From contig NC_045148.1 in assembly GCF_008831285.2 (NCBI RefSeq), positions 22,625,002-22,689,001 on the forward strand: a stretch of DNA of 64,000 bases. Direction: 5' to 3'. The notes under the pieces are model-generated. The model had not been told where the DNA came from. It searched no databases and was given only the letters and a program-made list of their open reading frames with translations. This document shows, one piece after another, positions 11,927 through 23,639 of this stretch. This stretch comes from Nymphaea colorata (lineage: Eukaryota; Streptophyta; Magnoliopsida; Nymphaeales; Nymphaeaceae). How positions within the stretch are numbered: the first letter of the stretch is position 1; every line of letters begins with the position of its first letter. Both the position numbers and the translations under genes were made by a program.

Positions 11927-12584
11927 CGCTGTCTGTTGCTGCAAGCATGCGCCTAACCTATGCAAATAAGTCGGATAAATTTAAGAGACAAAAAGGGGAT
12001 TTTGCAAAGGGGTGCTTTTCCTTGTCAAATGAAAATGATGTTTTGCCATCGTGAATCAGTTTATCAATGAAAACGATGCTCTATTTAGATCGATCAGTAG
12101 CTTTTTGCTGCCTTTTGCCATTGAGTAGATGAGTCATTTAGTAAAAAGTGGTTGTGAAACAAAAGAACTGAATGCACAATCTGTATTTAGAGGTGAAGGA
12201 CACTATCTTGTTTTTGTCATGATCAATGGCTAGGAGGCAGAAGGTTTATGGAAATGGTCGTATAGGATTTGTTTTCAGTCCCATCAAACACCTAAGGAAG
12301 TAGTAGTTGTGTTTTATTTGTGTACCCTGCATCAAACACGACATGAAATTGGAATAGGTAGAAAAAAGATTCCCTTCCACTGTATTCCAAAAGCCTTTGT
12401 TCAGTGGTCAATGCAGCGAATTTTGTATTATCCAACGTTGACGTTTGGAATATTAATACTCAAATAGTTTGCTGTACCCAGCATTAATAAACATGCTGGG
12501 GGGAGGGGGGTGCTTCTATTAGCGTTATTAGACCTGCCGCCAATGAAGAACACTTTGAAGCATGAACTTCTAGATGACATATAC

Positions 12585-12855
12585 GCAGAAGGAAAGAAAC
12601 AGGGGTGGCAAGTTTGATATAGCTCACATCTTTGAAGGTATGCTTCATGCAAATTACCTCATATGTCCGCAATGCTGTTTCTACCTATATATATATTATG
12701 GCCCAAGTGAAAGGTAGGCGGTCATGAGTATGTGTCAATCCCTTTGTCCTGAACTTGGAGGCAAAGGAGGGAAGAAGCCGTGGCTGCCTGCACCTCTAAG
12801 GCCTCGTTACTGAGGCGGCCAGCTTCTTTTAGTTGTTTCTCTATCTTACGGTCTG
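12585..12855 (+). repeat. dispersed repeat, copy 1 (second copy at 31.17-31.43 kb)
   Basis: Shared blocks in the same order with the 31.2-kb copy: GGAAAGAAACA, ATCTTTGAAG..ATGCTT, GTGTCAA.CCCTTT, GGAGGGAAGAAGCCGTGGCT and CACCTCTAAGGCCTC. Similarity by eye is about two thirds. Identity unknown. Confidence 0.6.
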
Positions 12856-13630
12856 AAGGCAGGGGCAGAGGCAGGTGTAGGACTGTTTGGTGCATATTTA
12901 TATTTATGGAATAATTATATAGTGTTTTGTTTGGTTCAAAATTTAAAGTATTACTACCCTTCAGCGAAGGAACTTTTGGAAATTAAAAAAAAAAAGTTCT
13001 TACAACCATTAATTGTATTGGGCATAATTCTATTGGGCACGGTTATGTCATTCACAAAAGAAAATTAAGCCAGCGCAGTCACAGTCTCCCAAATGAAATA
13101 TTAATGTATATTGCTTCCTTCTAATTAATGCTTTACTTTATCATTGTTCCCATTTTCTTTTAGCTAATTATCTCCTTTCTTTCAGTCCAGTTGTACAAAC
13201 AGCCACAGAATCATGGTCTTTCAATTGTTAAAGTTTGTTAATGTCATGTTGTATTTTGGTCCTAAAATGTTCGTTCTTTCTAGTTTTGTAATTACTTTGT
13301 TTAGAAGAGTACTCTAATCTATTAAATAAGACAACTGATAAGAAAATTATGTTCGTCTAATTCATCGTAATTGAAAATATATGAATCGATACTGCCTATA
13401 TGTGAGTAGATAGAGAAATAAGGTTTGATGATGTATATATTGAATTAAGTAGGACCACAATACCAGCCTGGGCCTGATCGACCTGCCCATTTTTTTCTTT
13501 TTTTCTACCAGGCCGGCCCTTAGGTTTGATAGCGGAATAAACTCTACAATATACATTGACTTTCTTTTGGCATAAGCAAATCATTCACATCGAAACTACC
13601 CCAAAACATTTTTAAATTCCAACGTTCTCA

Positions 13631-13665
13631 GGGAGAGAGAGAGAGTGTGTGTGTGTGTGAGAGAG

Positions 13666-13702
<37 letters not shown>
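13631..13702. repeat. (GA)n(GT)n compound microsatellite
   Basis: Alternating GA and GT runs, absent in this form from the other arm. Confidence 0.9.
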
Positions 13703-13889
13703 AATAAAAATGAACATAACATTAACATAAGTCCAAAAAAAAGTTGAATCTGAACAAGTGATTACATCTAAAGATTAGCTCTTAATTTTTGTAAGAAGTT
13801 GGAGGTACCACCAATTCCCCATAGGTTACTGGAAATTAACTATACATCATACAAAATAGAGGATGTCATGTGCTAAACTAAGATAGTCT

Positions 13890-14330
13890 CATTCCTATAA
13901 ATAATATCGTTTCTGGAGTTCCAAATGCCCCATATGTAAACAGTCATTCTCTAAATGGTACACCATTTCTTTTTGTTTCTCACTCTAACTGGTCAATGGA
14001 TCAGGTTCCGAATTGTAGATATGTTTGTGACTTCAATATGAGGCATAGATAAGTGCATAAAGATCTTGAGACACTTGACAAAACCACATCAGGTCAGTGG
14101 TAGACCTCGGCACAATAACATAAAGGACACTTGCTCGCAAGGTGAAAACCATATCTTGTGACGTTATTTTGAGTCTAAATGTGGTCCAATAGAATAAACC
14201 ATGCAAGAATTTTGGATCGTCGAGTAGGACCCCCAGCCCAAAGGAGGTTATGAGGAAACCAGTTGACACCAGTTGGTTGAAGCAAGCTATATGCACGATG
14301 TACATAGAAACACCCTTCGCCATCTCGTGC
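13890..14330 (-). mobile_element. LINE ORF2 3' fragment (zf-RVT region), left arm only
   Basis: The minus strand reads W-F-P-H-N-L-L-W-A-G-G, then S-K-I-L-A-W-F-I-L-L, a stop, and L-A-S-K-C-P-L-C-Y-C-A-E, followed later by W-G-I-W-N-S-R-N-D. This is the order of the zf-RVT domain at the C-terminus of plant L1-type LINE polymerases, where the CPLC cysteines sit in a putative zinc-binding site. It contains stops and is only about 440 bp, a typical 5'-truncated copy. The right arm lacks it. Confidence 0.7.
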
Positions 14331-15779
14331 CCATGAAAAAAAATGCTCTATGAAATAAATCCACCTTGGAAGGGTGAGAGGGGGAGAGAGTCAGGTCTTT
14401 CGAAAAATAAACCTATATCCGAAAGTATGACTATAATTATACCTGCATTCACATCGAAGCCACCCTGAATTTTTCAGTGGTTCTTCATGCATTTTTTAAT
14501 GGTTGTTCACTGATCACATCTGCCAACATTTTATATATTTTTTTTTGACATCTGTCAACCATTCAATAGTATAAACTATCTCTGATTATTTCAATAAAAG
14601 AGTACTTTGATTATTGCAAACCCTTGGCATGGTGTCTTGTGTTAGGACTTAACTTATGATGTGTTCTGAAAGTGATCAAACGTTTGTAATTTAATTTTCA
14701 TTGTTTAGTTGTCTCGGCAACAAACATGCATTTAATTAGTCAGGTTTTAGAAATAATTGCTCAAAACACTGGTTTCGATCAGATGGTTTTGTATATCTAT
14801 TGGTTGAACTTTTTTTTTGTCCCATGGCATACTCCATCAATCGACTTTTCTCCCACGTGCCAAGTCAAAAAACTTTAACATATATTTTTTTTGTGTTTGG
14901 ATCGTTTTCCAAGAGTGTCCTATTAATTTCCTCCCTCAGAGGATTAATATTTCATATTCACAAGAATGCATTCTTAGATTGTTTTGGTGGCAAAACTCAT
15001 TTTCTGAGGTAAAAAACGATTCTCCCTTCTAAGACACTGTTTCGTAAGAGTTTGGATGATAAGAAGTGCAAGTTTTATGAAAAATTAATTTTTGTAAGAA
15101 AATATTTTACCCAAATTAATTTAAAATAAAAAACTGTTTTGATTCTATATCCAAACATACAAATCTCTTTTGCAAAACTAATTAAAAAATAATTTTTAAG
15201 AAACTACTTTTCATAAAACGTTTTTTTGTGGTGGACCGTTAAAACGCTAGCACATCTTAGACTGAATGTACTGAAATATTTCCACAATCTTTCACAAAAT
15301 TATACAAAGTGGCCTGATTCTTGGGAAAATAGTAAATCACTAGTCGACTCTTAAAGATCAAGAAACATGCACTCAACTTTTGGGATAAATCTCGATGTGT
15401 TGCTTCTGCATGGAAGTCACTAAAATTATAGGGAATAATTTACACAGTTGCCCTTTATTGAAAATTATCCATTTTATTTTTCTCTTCCTTTGCAGATAAT
15501 TTAGATTGAGATGAATAATTTTTTAAATGATCCCTTTATTTTAATGGTTGCTGTCGCAGCAGCTTCTTAAACCCATTGATACATAAGTCACTGATTTTCC
15601 ATAGGTCCATTCAGTGCCGCGAGAAATTCAATACTTGGGAGACAATACCCTTGGAGTCCACGCTTTACCTTTTCCCCTTTAGGAATTAGGACTATCTCAA
15701 ACACTTAAGTGCTCGACCTTGTCTATTACAGTGTAATCCTTTGTAGCTTTAGTAGTTTTCATGGAAATCAGATTGAAGA

Positions 15780-15985
15780 ACACTTTCAAGGACTCGCCAG
15801 CCCGATCAGTGAGTCTTGAAGGGTCAGCTCAACTGCACAGCCTCACTTTGGTGAGTGGGGAGGTTAGTGTAATAGAGAACCTCACATCCGATGCAAACAA
15901 TCAGTTGAAGGAGCAGAGCTTAGACCTGGCGGGGCACACTCACTCTAACATAATACCTTTTGGGAACAGCTGCTTAAGCCGTTAA
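15780..15985 (+). other. conserved open fragment shared with the right arm
   Basis: The reading frame contains G-E-V-S-V-I-E-N-L-T-S-D-A-N-N-Q and runs to a stop at 15,983-15,985. The right arm has the homologous G-E-V-S-A-I-E-N-L-K-S-D-A-N-N-Q on its minus strand near 60.7 kb. A small indel disrupts the frame upstream and the ends differ. I do not recognise the protein; it may be a gene fragment carried in the duplicated unit, or chance openness in conserved non-coding DNA. Confidence 0.35.
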
Positions 15986-16260
15986 GTGTAGGTGATTTCT
16001 AGAGGTTGCAGATGATAGTTGTTCCTATTTGACCCTAAATTGATCGATCTAGCCTGGTTGAAACGAGCTCTACAAGGCCTTCGTGGACCGAGCCCACGTA
16101 TGTGGCAAAAATATTGGAACAACTTGTGGCTAGGGTTGAAAGGCCAACCAAGATCGGATATAGCTCGTTTTCCATGAAATCAGTTCCAAAAGAATCTCAG
16201 TGCATCACAAAATACCCGATCAATAAGTAGATTAATATATGTCTGAAAGAGAAGACCACT

Positions 16261-16695
16261 TAGGGCTGCACAACAAGTTGAGCCAGCTTGAGCTCGACTC
16301 AATCAAACTCACTCGTTGAAGCTCAACTCAAACCCGACTTGTTTATTAACGAGTTGAGCTCGAGTTCAAATGTATGCTTGAAATGTTAAACGAGTTGAGC
16401 TTGAGTTGTAAGAACTCAACTCGACTCGATTATACAATGAATATTGAATTATAATGAGAAAAAATCTAAACGAGTAAAAACTAAATGAGTTAATACAGTT
16501 AGACAAGTTAAATGAAACAAGACATGTTTAACATAAATGAGTTCAGTGAGTCGAGTTTGAGCCCAATGTTGTATCATCGAGCTGAGCTTGTTGCTTGTTC
16601 TGGAGCTTGAGTAAAGTTTGACCTCGATTTTTCTGAGTGAAGTCGACTCGAGCTGACCCAACTGGAGCTCGACTTAACTCATGCAAGAAGCCCTA
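16261..16695. mobile_element. TCGAGC-family hAT-like MITE, left-arm copy
   Basis: Begins TAGGGCTGCACAACAAG and ends GCAAGAAGCCCTA, about 435 bp, with GAGCTCGACTC-type words inside. Flanks AGACCACT and GGTCCACC are a decayed version of the 8-bp target duplication still perfect at the homologous site in the right arm. It therefore inserted before the two arms separated. Confidence 0.75.
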
Positions 16696-17000
16696 GGTCC
16701 ACCACATATTACAAAGAATCAAACCCTATTTTTAGGTTTTGATATGAAACCAAGCCCTGATCTGCCGAAGCCAAATCGAGCTATAAACGAACAAAAAGGA
16801 GAAAACTGGAAAATCATTGGAAATTGGGAAATAGTTGGCTAATACAGGGCGTCTAACTCGTTAATTATATGTCGGTTGATATCAACTAATTTGAAAGTGA
16901 ATTTTTTGTTGCTTTTTTTTATTTGTAGATAAAAGTTACATAGAAAATATAAATTAATCAAGATCAGAATATCCCTAACGACAGGTTGTGAGCCAAACAG

Positions 17001-17060
17001 AAAAATATATACCATGTTTGAAAAATATATACCACTTTTGAAAAATATATACCAAGTTTG
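17001..17060. repeat. 20-bp triplication
   Basis: Three tandem copies of AAAAATATATACCATGTTTG with one to three changes. The right arm has a single copy near 59.69 kb. Confidence 0.9.
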
Positions 17061-17327
17061 AAAACCCAGAAAACCGGTTGTGCTTCATGTCTATATTTGT
17101 TTCAACGTGCATGATGGTCGATCGAGCAAAAAATTTCAACAGGATGGTTTGATCTTCTCCAATTTTTTGAAAAAATATGATAACAGATATTAAGAAAAAT
17201 AACTTAGCAAATAGTAGAACTAAAATGTTTTTGCTGTTTTTCGTAATTAAAAGAGAAACCACATTTCTAAGCCTTTAACTCACTAATATTTCATTTGTGT
17301 TTTTTTAAACAAAATCAACAATATCTA

Positions 17328-17396
17328 TCTCCCCCCTCTCTCTCGCACCCCCCCCCAAAAAAAATAAATAAATAAATAAATAAATAAAATTCTATT
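17328..17396. repeat. CT-run, C-run and (AAAT)n tract
   Basis: CTCTCTC followed by nine to ten C, an A-run and six AAAT/AATA units. The right arm counterpart is duplicated around a 0.5-kb insert. Confidence 0.85.
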
Positions 17397-18225
17397 ATTG
17401 GCTGTTCGTTCATTGGTGCACCGTTCGGGACGTCCACTGTACATGAGGATCCACCATCCCTGCAAATGTTGTTGTTGTCTCAAAGATGTGCACAATGAGC
17501 TAGAATCAACAGATTAATTGGCACCATTTTGGGGATTTAGTTCAGTATTGTTAGCAACCAACATGCACCACTTTTATTAATGACTTTTCAAAATATTTTT
17601 ATAAAAAACTTAATAGCCTCAATATTAATTAATTTTGAATAATTTACTGTGGAAATTTAATATCCTCCTACGTGTTAATTTCCGATCCTGCTACCAATTA
17701 ACTAAGATAAACATGCCAAATTGTTTTGTTCAGACAACAAGGAAGAGATGCTTCTATATTTATTTAGAAATTAGTATATGGCTTTTATTGTTCCTTTAAG
17801 CACCAAATTAATTATATATCTTCAGGGAGTTCTAGACTTAAATATTGCTCTGTTAATATTATGGCAACATATTACAGTAAAACTAACTAAGTGATTTACA
17901 GGTTCTTACATAACAGATTATGTGGTTTTTACAAGGATAAAAAATAGGATATATAGCAAAATATTAACAAAAAAATTTACAACTGTTTGTCTCAATAGAA
18001 ATAAATACAGCAATATTTGCAATTATGTGCTGCGTTAAGAATAAAATTCACAGGAAATGGAGGCACTTTGGGCGTTACTCTCTTCCACTGTAAAACATGG
18101 GGAAACAAATGGAGGCTCCCGAAATGATAAAGGTAGGGGCGTACCTAAGCAAGCTGTTACTGCAACCAGATCCCAAAGGGAGGCACTAATTGGGACTAGT
18201 TATATATGCATTGTTTTAATATATT

Positions 18226-19228
18226 TTAATATAATGTCTAGGAAGAAGAACTTAAATTAATTCACGCATTATTGCACCGCAAACTACTCCATACATTAGA
18301 TGGTCTGAGTAAATGACATGTCTATGATAAACCACAAAATAAGTAACCAACACATAGAGAGTTCAAAATTTTGAGACCCACTTTATAAGCTTAACTGATT
18401 GCCTCCATCCCTACCCAATTAGTATTACCTTTTAGTACTGGTTCATCATTTGAACCACTCAGATCCACATTTTACAGGTAACTCAATCGTTTTCTAATGC
18501 ACTGTTCTCATTTGAAACATCTCATATTTCATCCTTTAATTTTATTGATTTTTTTGAAGTTATTTAATTGCAAAACGTTGCATTCCTGGATACATGTTCT
18601 ATATGAACACCATGTTCTCATTGCAGTAATGCACGGCGTATTTATGTCTATATTTGATTGCTGCATTTAAAGATCGTTTCATATTTTAAAAGGCTATTAT
18701 TGGAACATGGTTTTTTTTTTCACAAAACAACTTGAAAGTCGTAATAAGAAGGATAGCATGGAATCATGAAAAAACAAAAAATTTACATCAAGCAAGAAAA
18801 GTCATGCAGAACCATCTATCGAGTGGTCTGTTTCGAGTAATATTTATTTCAAAAACACTACTGCATAAATGAATGTACAATATTGTTAGAAAAAAAAAAT
18901 TAAAGATGTTGCGAACCTAAACTTTTGTGACCAATTTGTTTTATTGAAGGCAATTTTTTTTTGTTGAAGACATAGCACAAGGAAATAATTTTTCAAACAT
19001 CCTAATTTTTATACTAGTAAGCATCACTACAAACTATATTGACAACAAACCACTATTATTTAGAAGATAAACTGAACAAACAACCCAGTCAAATCTTAGA
19101 ATAAAAAGCATAAAGTTCTCATTATTCTAGTCCTAAAAATTCTGGTAGATCTTGGAATGGTTTTGGCATAACAAGGCCATTTCAATAATGTTCTAGCCAC
19201 ATCGCCAGCCCTTTTATTTGCAATCACC
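18226..19228. other. left-arm-specific ~1-kb segment
   Basis: Homology with the right arm stops at about 18,225 and resumes at about 19,228; the right arm has only about 75-100 bp in between. No reading frame, terminal repeats or target duplication were recognised. Confidence 0.5.
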
Positions 19229-19459
19229 TGAAAAGGGAAGATGGGGGTGAGAAATTGGGAAAGTTTTCCATACAATGGATACTATTGACTTATTCCAAAT
19301 TATGTCAAGTAATTTGAAAGACTTGTCTCACTAATGCACGAAACTGAGAGACTCAATATCTGGTTTCAAGAACAAATATGCAAACAGAGACATTTAACAG
19401 TGACAAATAAAACATTCATGAAGATGAGAGAGAGTTCATGCCCAAACATTACATAAGCA

Positions 19460-19640
19460 TGTGCATGAGATAACAAATAGGTACGAAATAACAAAGAAGT
19501 ATGATATAATGTTTATGAGACAATAAAATATTTATCAAATAATGAGATAACAAACAGACAAACGGATGTATGAGATAACAGTAATTGTTTATGAGATAAC
19601 TAAAGATTTATGAGATTATGAGATAACAGATGGATGTATG
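19460..19640. repeat. ATGAGATAACA short-word repeat
   Basis: Loose tandem repetition of ATGAGATAACA, TTTATGAGATAA and similar words, spaced 20-40 bp. It is the inner end of the left arm; the complement (TTATCTCATAAA) forms the inner end of the right arm. Confidence 0.7.
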
Positions 19641-19654
19641 AATGTAGATTGATA

Positions 19655-22600
19655 ATGCCTTTCCAATGCTTGTCTTGAATTCATTTATGCTTGGCGTGAA
19701 AACTCCTTAACCGGCGCTATTTTTTACATGTATAACCACCTTTTAAAGCAGCTTCCCAATTATTATTGCAAAGTTTTTCCATATAACTGTTTTATACATT
19801 CACTGAAATAAGCATGTTTGACCATGTAATTGTAGGTAGTTTAGTTTCTCTACTAATCTCATATACTTTGTATCATCTATGATGCATTCTCAATCATTTT
19901 TAGGCAGATGTATGTATTCTTCCATTGGTTGTCAACAGACTTTGCATCTATATGACCAGGTTTTTCAATAATATCGACAACATACTTCCTTTGTGCTACA
20001 TGAATTCCCGATTTGCTTCTTGCAAGTTCAAGACCTAAGAAAAACTTCAGTTTTTCGAAATCTTTCATATGCAAAATCTAAGTAATTCTTGAACTTGTTG
20101 ATCTCTTCATCCTTATTTCTTATAATGACAAGTTCATCTACATAGACCAAGACAATAATAAAACTCTCACCTTCAGAGTGTGAATAGCAAGTAACTAACC
20201 TTTGATTGTAGAAACACATAGCTTCTAAGCACAATAGAGAACTTGATAAACCAGTTTTGTGAAGCCTATTAGGGTCTATAGGTTGATTTGTTCGATTTAC
20301 AAATTCTATTTTTCCCCTGTAAGCCATATCCATTAGGTAGAACAACTTCAAGCAAGCCACCATGTAAAAATGTATTGTAGACATTCTTCTGATATGGGCT
20401 CCAATTCAATTTGTGGCAATGGTAAGCATCTCACAGACACTAATTTGGTAACTAGTACCTAAGTTTCATTATAGTTCAGCCCCTCTATTTGCCCATATCA
20501 TTTTAGTACCAAGCATGCCTTGAGCCTTTCAATAGTTCCATCTGATATATGTTTCATCCTATATACCCACTTGCAACCAATTGATCCAACCCTAGGTGGA
20601 CAATGAGTAAGAGCTCATGTTCTCTTGTCTTCTAATGGTTTAGCTTAAGCTCCTATAGATTAATGCTAGAACTCGTGCTTTACTACTTAATATGATAGAG
20701 GTTAAGACAAATGTGAAACAATAAGCCAAGATGATTCACGAGTAAGAGAAAGCCTTTGAAAGTATATAGAATTGGAAAACAAGATGAATAACCTCTTCTC
20801 AGTAACTATTTGCTTGATCATTGTTGTGAGCAATTAGAAGAGGTAGTTGGATGACTTTGCTTATATTGCTAATGTCATCAACACTTTATTTTTGTCACAT
20901 ATTTTTCTTTATAGTTTGATCAATAATGGGCAGCAGAAGAAAAGAATTTTAGGTTGATTGAAAAAGAATATTTTCTAAAAAAGTAAAATCTTGGCCGACA
21001 AAATTTCTATGAGTATCAAAATCATATACATTATATTTTTTGTTTTAGCATACCACCAAAATAATACATCTTCTTTGTCTTTGATCAAATTTTGTTTAGG
21101 TTTGATGATAGTTGCATTGTAGAGAAAACCAAAAAGTCACATTATATAAAAACATGTTTTCTTAAAAATAGCATTTCACATAGCATTTTTTGTTTCAATA
21201 GTGGAGTTGTGTATAAGACAAATTGTTGTTTGAATACATTTTGCCCAAAATGTCATAGATAAATTGAATTCAAATCTTAATGAATGAGCTATATCTAAAA
21301 TGTATTGTTGCTTCCTCTTCACAACACTATTCTATTGGGGTATAGGGACAACTAAGTTCATGGATTACACCTTTTTCAAAAAAAAAATCCTTAAGTTCTT
21401 GGTTTAAGAATTTTGTGCCACTGCCATACTTGACTTTTACCTGTCAATTTGTTTTCACATTTATGCTTTATATAAAGTATCAACAATGCACAACTGATCA
21501 TCCACAATACTAATGAGACAATGTAAGTTAGTTATGGATGACAAGGAGTTAACTCCCATAGATAAATATGTAAGATTTGAAATGCATTTTTCATTGATAT
21601 GCAACTAGAAGTGAAAGGTAATTTGGTTTCTTAGCAATTGAGCAAACATCGTGAGTGTTTCGATTTAGTCATATATTTTTATCATAAATATAGAATATTT
21701 TGTGTCTATATTCAAATAGGTGTTCTAATATCTTAGGCCAGTCTTCACAACTAAAACAAAATGAAAAAAAGTGGCTAAACTGAAAAGTATTTTAATGCTT
21801 TTTTCATGTAATAGAGCCTATTTCTCACATCACCCAAGATAATCATCATTTTGGTCTCCAGGTCATATAAAACACGTCAAGCACATCAAATGAAATAGAA
21901 CATTTTGAGGCTTCAACCAGTTTTTTGATAAAAATGAAATCAAACTTGAATTATGTATATAATAAGATCAAAAAAGGGATTAATCATGACATTTTCTTGA
22001 CAATGAGCATCAATTTTCCATTAATAGATGACATTATCTAGATGAATGAGACATGAAATGGAGCAATTCATGTGATTACTTAATCCATTGTTGATTATCC
22101 AAGGGTTTCTAGGTATTTGATTACTAGCAAAACTTGCAAGAGACATGGAAGATTCTTTTTTGATCAACTGTAACAATCAATTGTACCTGCCTAAAGTGAA
22201 GGAGGGTGTAACATTTTTCTTGCCATGAACGAATTCATTGACAAAGTTGCAACAAAGTTCTGCTGTGGCATTAGAAATAGTTGTGGAATTTTATCATATC
22301 CCTTGTTAGGGTTTGATTTAGACACCTTCACTTTTGATGGACGGTTGTGCAACGTGAAACAATGGGTCATGAGTATGGCATTTGACACAATAGTAAGACA
22401 CAACTCACCCTTTGGTTCTTGGAATCACACTTTAGAAACTGCATGAACCATTCTTTTTATTGAATTTCAAAACTTTTTGCATCACTCCCCTACGAGCAAA
22501 TAGAAAAGGATCACATGAGGCCAACTTATCCTAGTAGGCCTTGAAGTTCATGTAGTATGCTAATGTAGAAAATGCATCTTCATTATTCTTGCTAATCTCT

Positions 22601-23030
22601 ATCTTAATTTGAAATTTGCAGGTACTTTGGTAGAAACATTCTTGTAAATCTAAATGTACTTTTCTCTCTATGGTAGTATATATAACACTATCTTCTATTT
22701 CAAGAGAAAATGAGTTGATCTAGGACAAGATCATATGCTTGGAATGAGACCTCAATGAACATTTTAGACAAAAAACCTCAAGCATTGGCAATGAACCATT
22801 GATGAACGATATTTTGTTCTTAGTGGCAAGTGCCATTATCATTGACCATGTCCAAGTGCCATAGCTATTACCATCGAGATGCTAATTCACAACAAAGCTC
22901 AAGGGTTGTCCGAATGATGCATAAAATAAGGGATGTCAAATTCTATGTAGAGGTCAGGCAAATGATTTGAACTAGAGGTGTTTGAGTTTCCTCTAGTCAG
23001 TGAATTGATATTTGCATTTGTTTTTGCCAT
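19655..23030 (-). pseudogene. degenerate Ty1/copia gag-pol (element copia-1)
   Basis: Minus-strand order is gag, zinc-knuckle region, protease, integrase, reverse transcriptase, as in copia. Gag starts at an ATG at 23,030 and carries P-Y-F-M-H-H-S-D-N-P (about 22.93 kb), then L-D-L-Q-E-C-F-Y-Q and A-Y-Y-M-N-F-K near 22.6 kb. The knuckle region (22.33-22.40 kb) ends H-C-F-T-L-H-N-R-P. Protease reads W-I-I-N-N-G-L-S-N-H-M at 22,069-22,101, where the catalytic Asp is Asn. Integrase has N-S-V-V-K-R-K at 21,311-21,331 with Lys for the usual Glu. RT fingers are at 20.46-20.59 kb, and the palm has Y-V-D-E at 20,133-20,144 instead of YVDD. Many stops and frameshifts. The last RT/RNase H homology stops near 19.66 kb, where the inverted-repeat arm begins. 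Not active. Confidence 0.85.
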
Positions 23031-23135
23031 ATATTGACCAAGATATAAGAGCAAGCAGTGATGACAAGATGATGATTAGTAAATAACCACATAGTGGTCA
23101 ATAAGAGACCAATATCATGCTAAAAAAAAGTGCTT

Positions 23136-23152
23136 AGAGCTCTCCTACCATA
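23136..23152 (-). promoter_or_regulatory. primer binding site of copia-1 (degenerate)
   Basis: The minus strand reads TATGGTAGGAGAGCTC, close to the TGGTATCAGAGC element used by plant copia to pair with initiator methionine tRNA. Confidence 0.55.
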
Positions 23153-23154
23153 GT

Positions 23155-23435
23155 AAAATCAAAACTATGGAAAACAAAGCACAAGTAAAACAAAGTGAAG
23201 GGTAGTAGATCAAAACAGAAAGCACATACACATGCGTTGAAGAGGCTAAATAGCACTTCCTTGGTTACTAAACTCTTATAGTGTACAAGAAATTTGTTGA
23301 GAAGAATCACATGATATCTGTCCTAATTACAATAAATTCCCTTATAAACAATTAATAAAACTATTTTTTGCTCTTTACAATTAAATTTATTTCTGGCAAT
23401 GATTCTTATCTTAATAAAAAATATTTTGTACAACA
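23155..23435 (-). mobile_element. probable 5' LTR of copia-1
   Basis: Reading the minus strand, it starts TGTTGTACAAAATATTTT and ends just before a primer-site-like TGGTAGGAGAGCT at about 23,140-23,152. It is about 280 bp, short but in range for copia. No 3' LTR partner was found, so the limits are inferred from the TG start and the primer site only. Confidence 0.5.
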
Positions 23436-23639
23436 GTTCGCCACTACCCAATGCCTCTAGACACTCTAGTGGATGAACAAACATTTATGTAACTTCTCAT
23501 TGTGCCAGACCATGCGAACAGTTACAAGTTCTGATAGTCTACATGTATTCTTTAAAGGGGAAAAAATCTGAATATGCCTAAAGATTTGAAATGGCAAATG
23601 ACCAAATTTTGTAAGAAGACCATTAAAACATATTTCTTT

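Larger units (their letters stand above)
11073..13001. other. intergenic DNA after the LRR fragment
   Basis: No gene recognised. Holds T-runs, the ATCCGGATTC repeat at 11.8 kb, and a segment at 12.59-12.86 kb that is also present at 31.17-31.43 kb. The overlapping short frames at 12.43-12.67 kb on the minus strand are not convincing. Confidence 0.5.
13002..19640 (+). repeat. left arm of a ~6-kb inverted repeat
   Basis: This segment aligns, in reverse complement, with 57.27-63.16 kb. Landmarks: CAACCATTAATTGTATTGGG at the outer end; CGAAAAATAAACCTAT at 14.40 kb; the MITE at 16.26 kb; TTGATATCAACTAATTTGAA at 16.88 kb; the C-run/(AAAT)n at 17.34 kb; ATGGAGGCACTTTGGGCGTT at 18.06 kb; GAAAAGGGAAGATGGGGGTG at 19.23 kb; and the ATGAGATAACA words at 19.46-19.64 kb. 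Aligned blocks look roughly 80-85% identical by eye, with several insertions on either side. I cannot tell whether it is a large transposon or a duplicated genomic segment. Confidence 0.8.

Noticed and set aside
18057-18260. 67-codon frame as a gene
   Set aside because: The right-arm copy is disrupted by indels soon after the shared start, and no family is recognisable.
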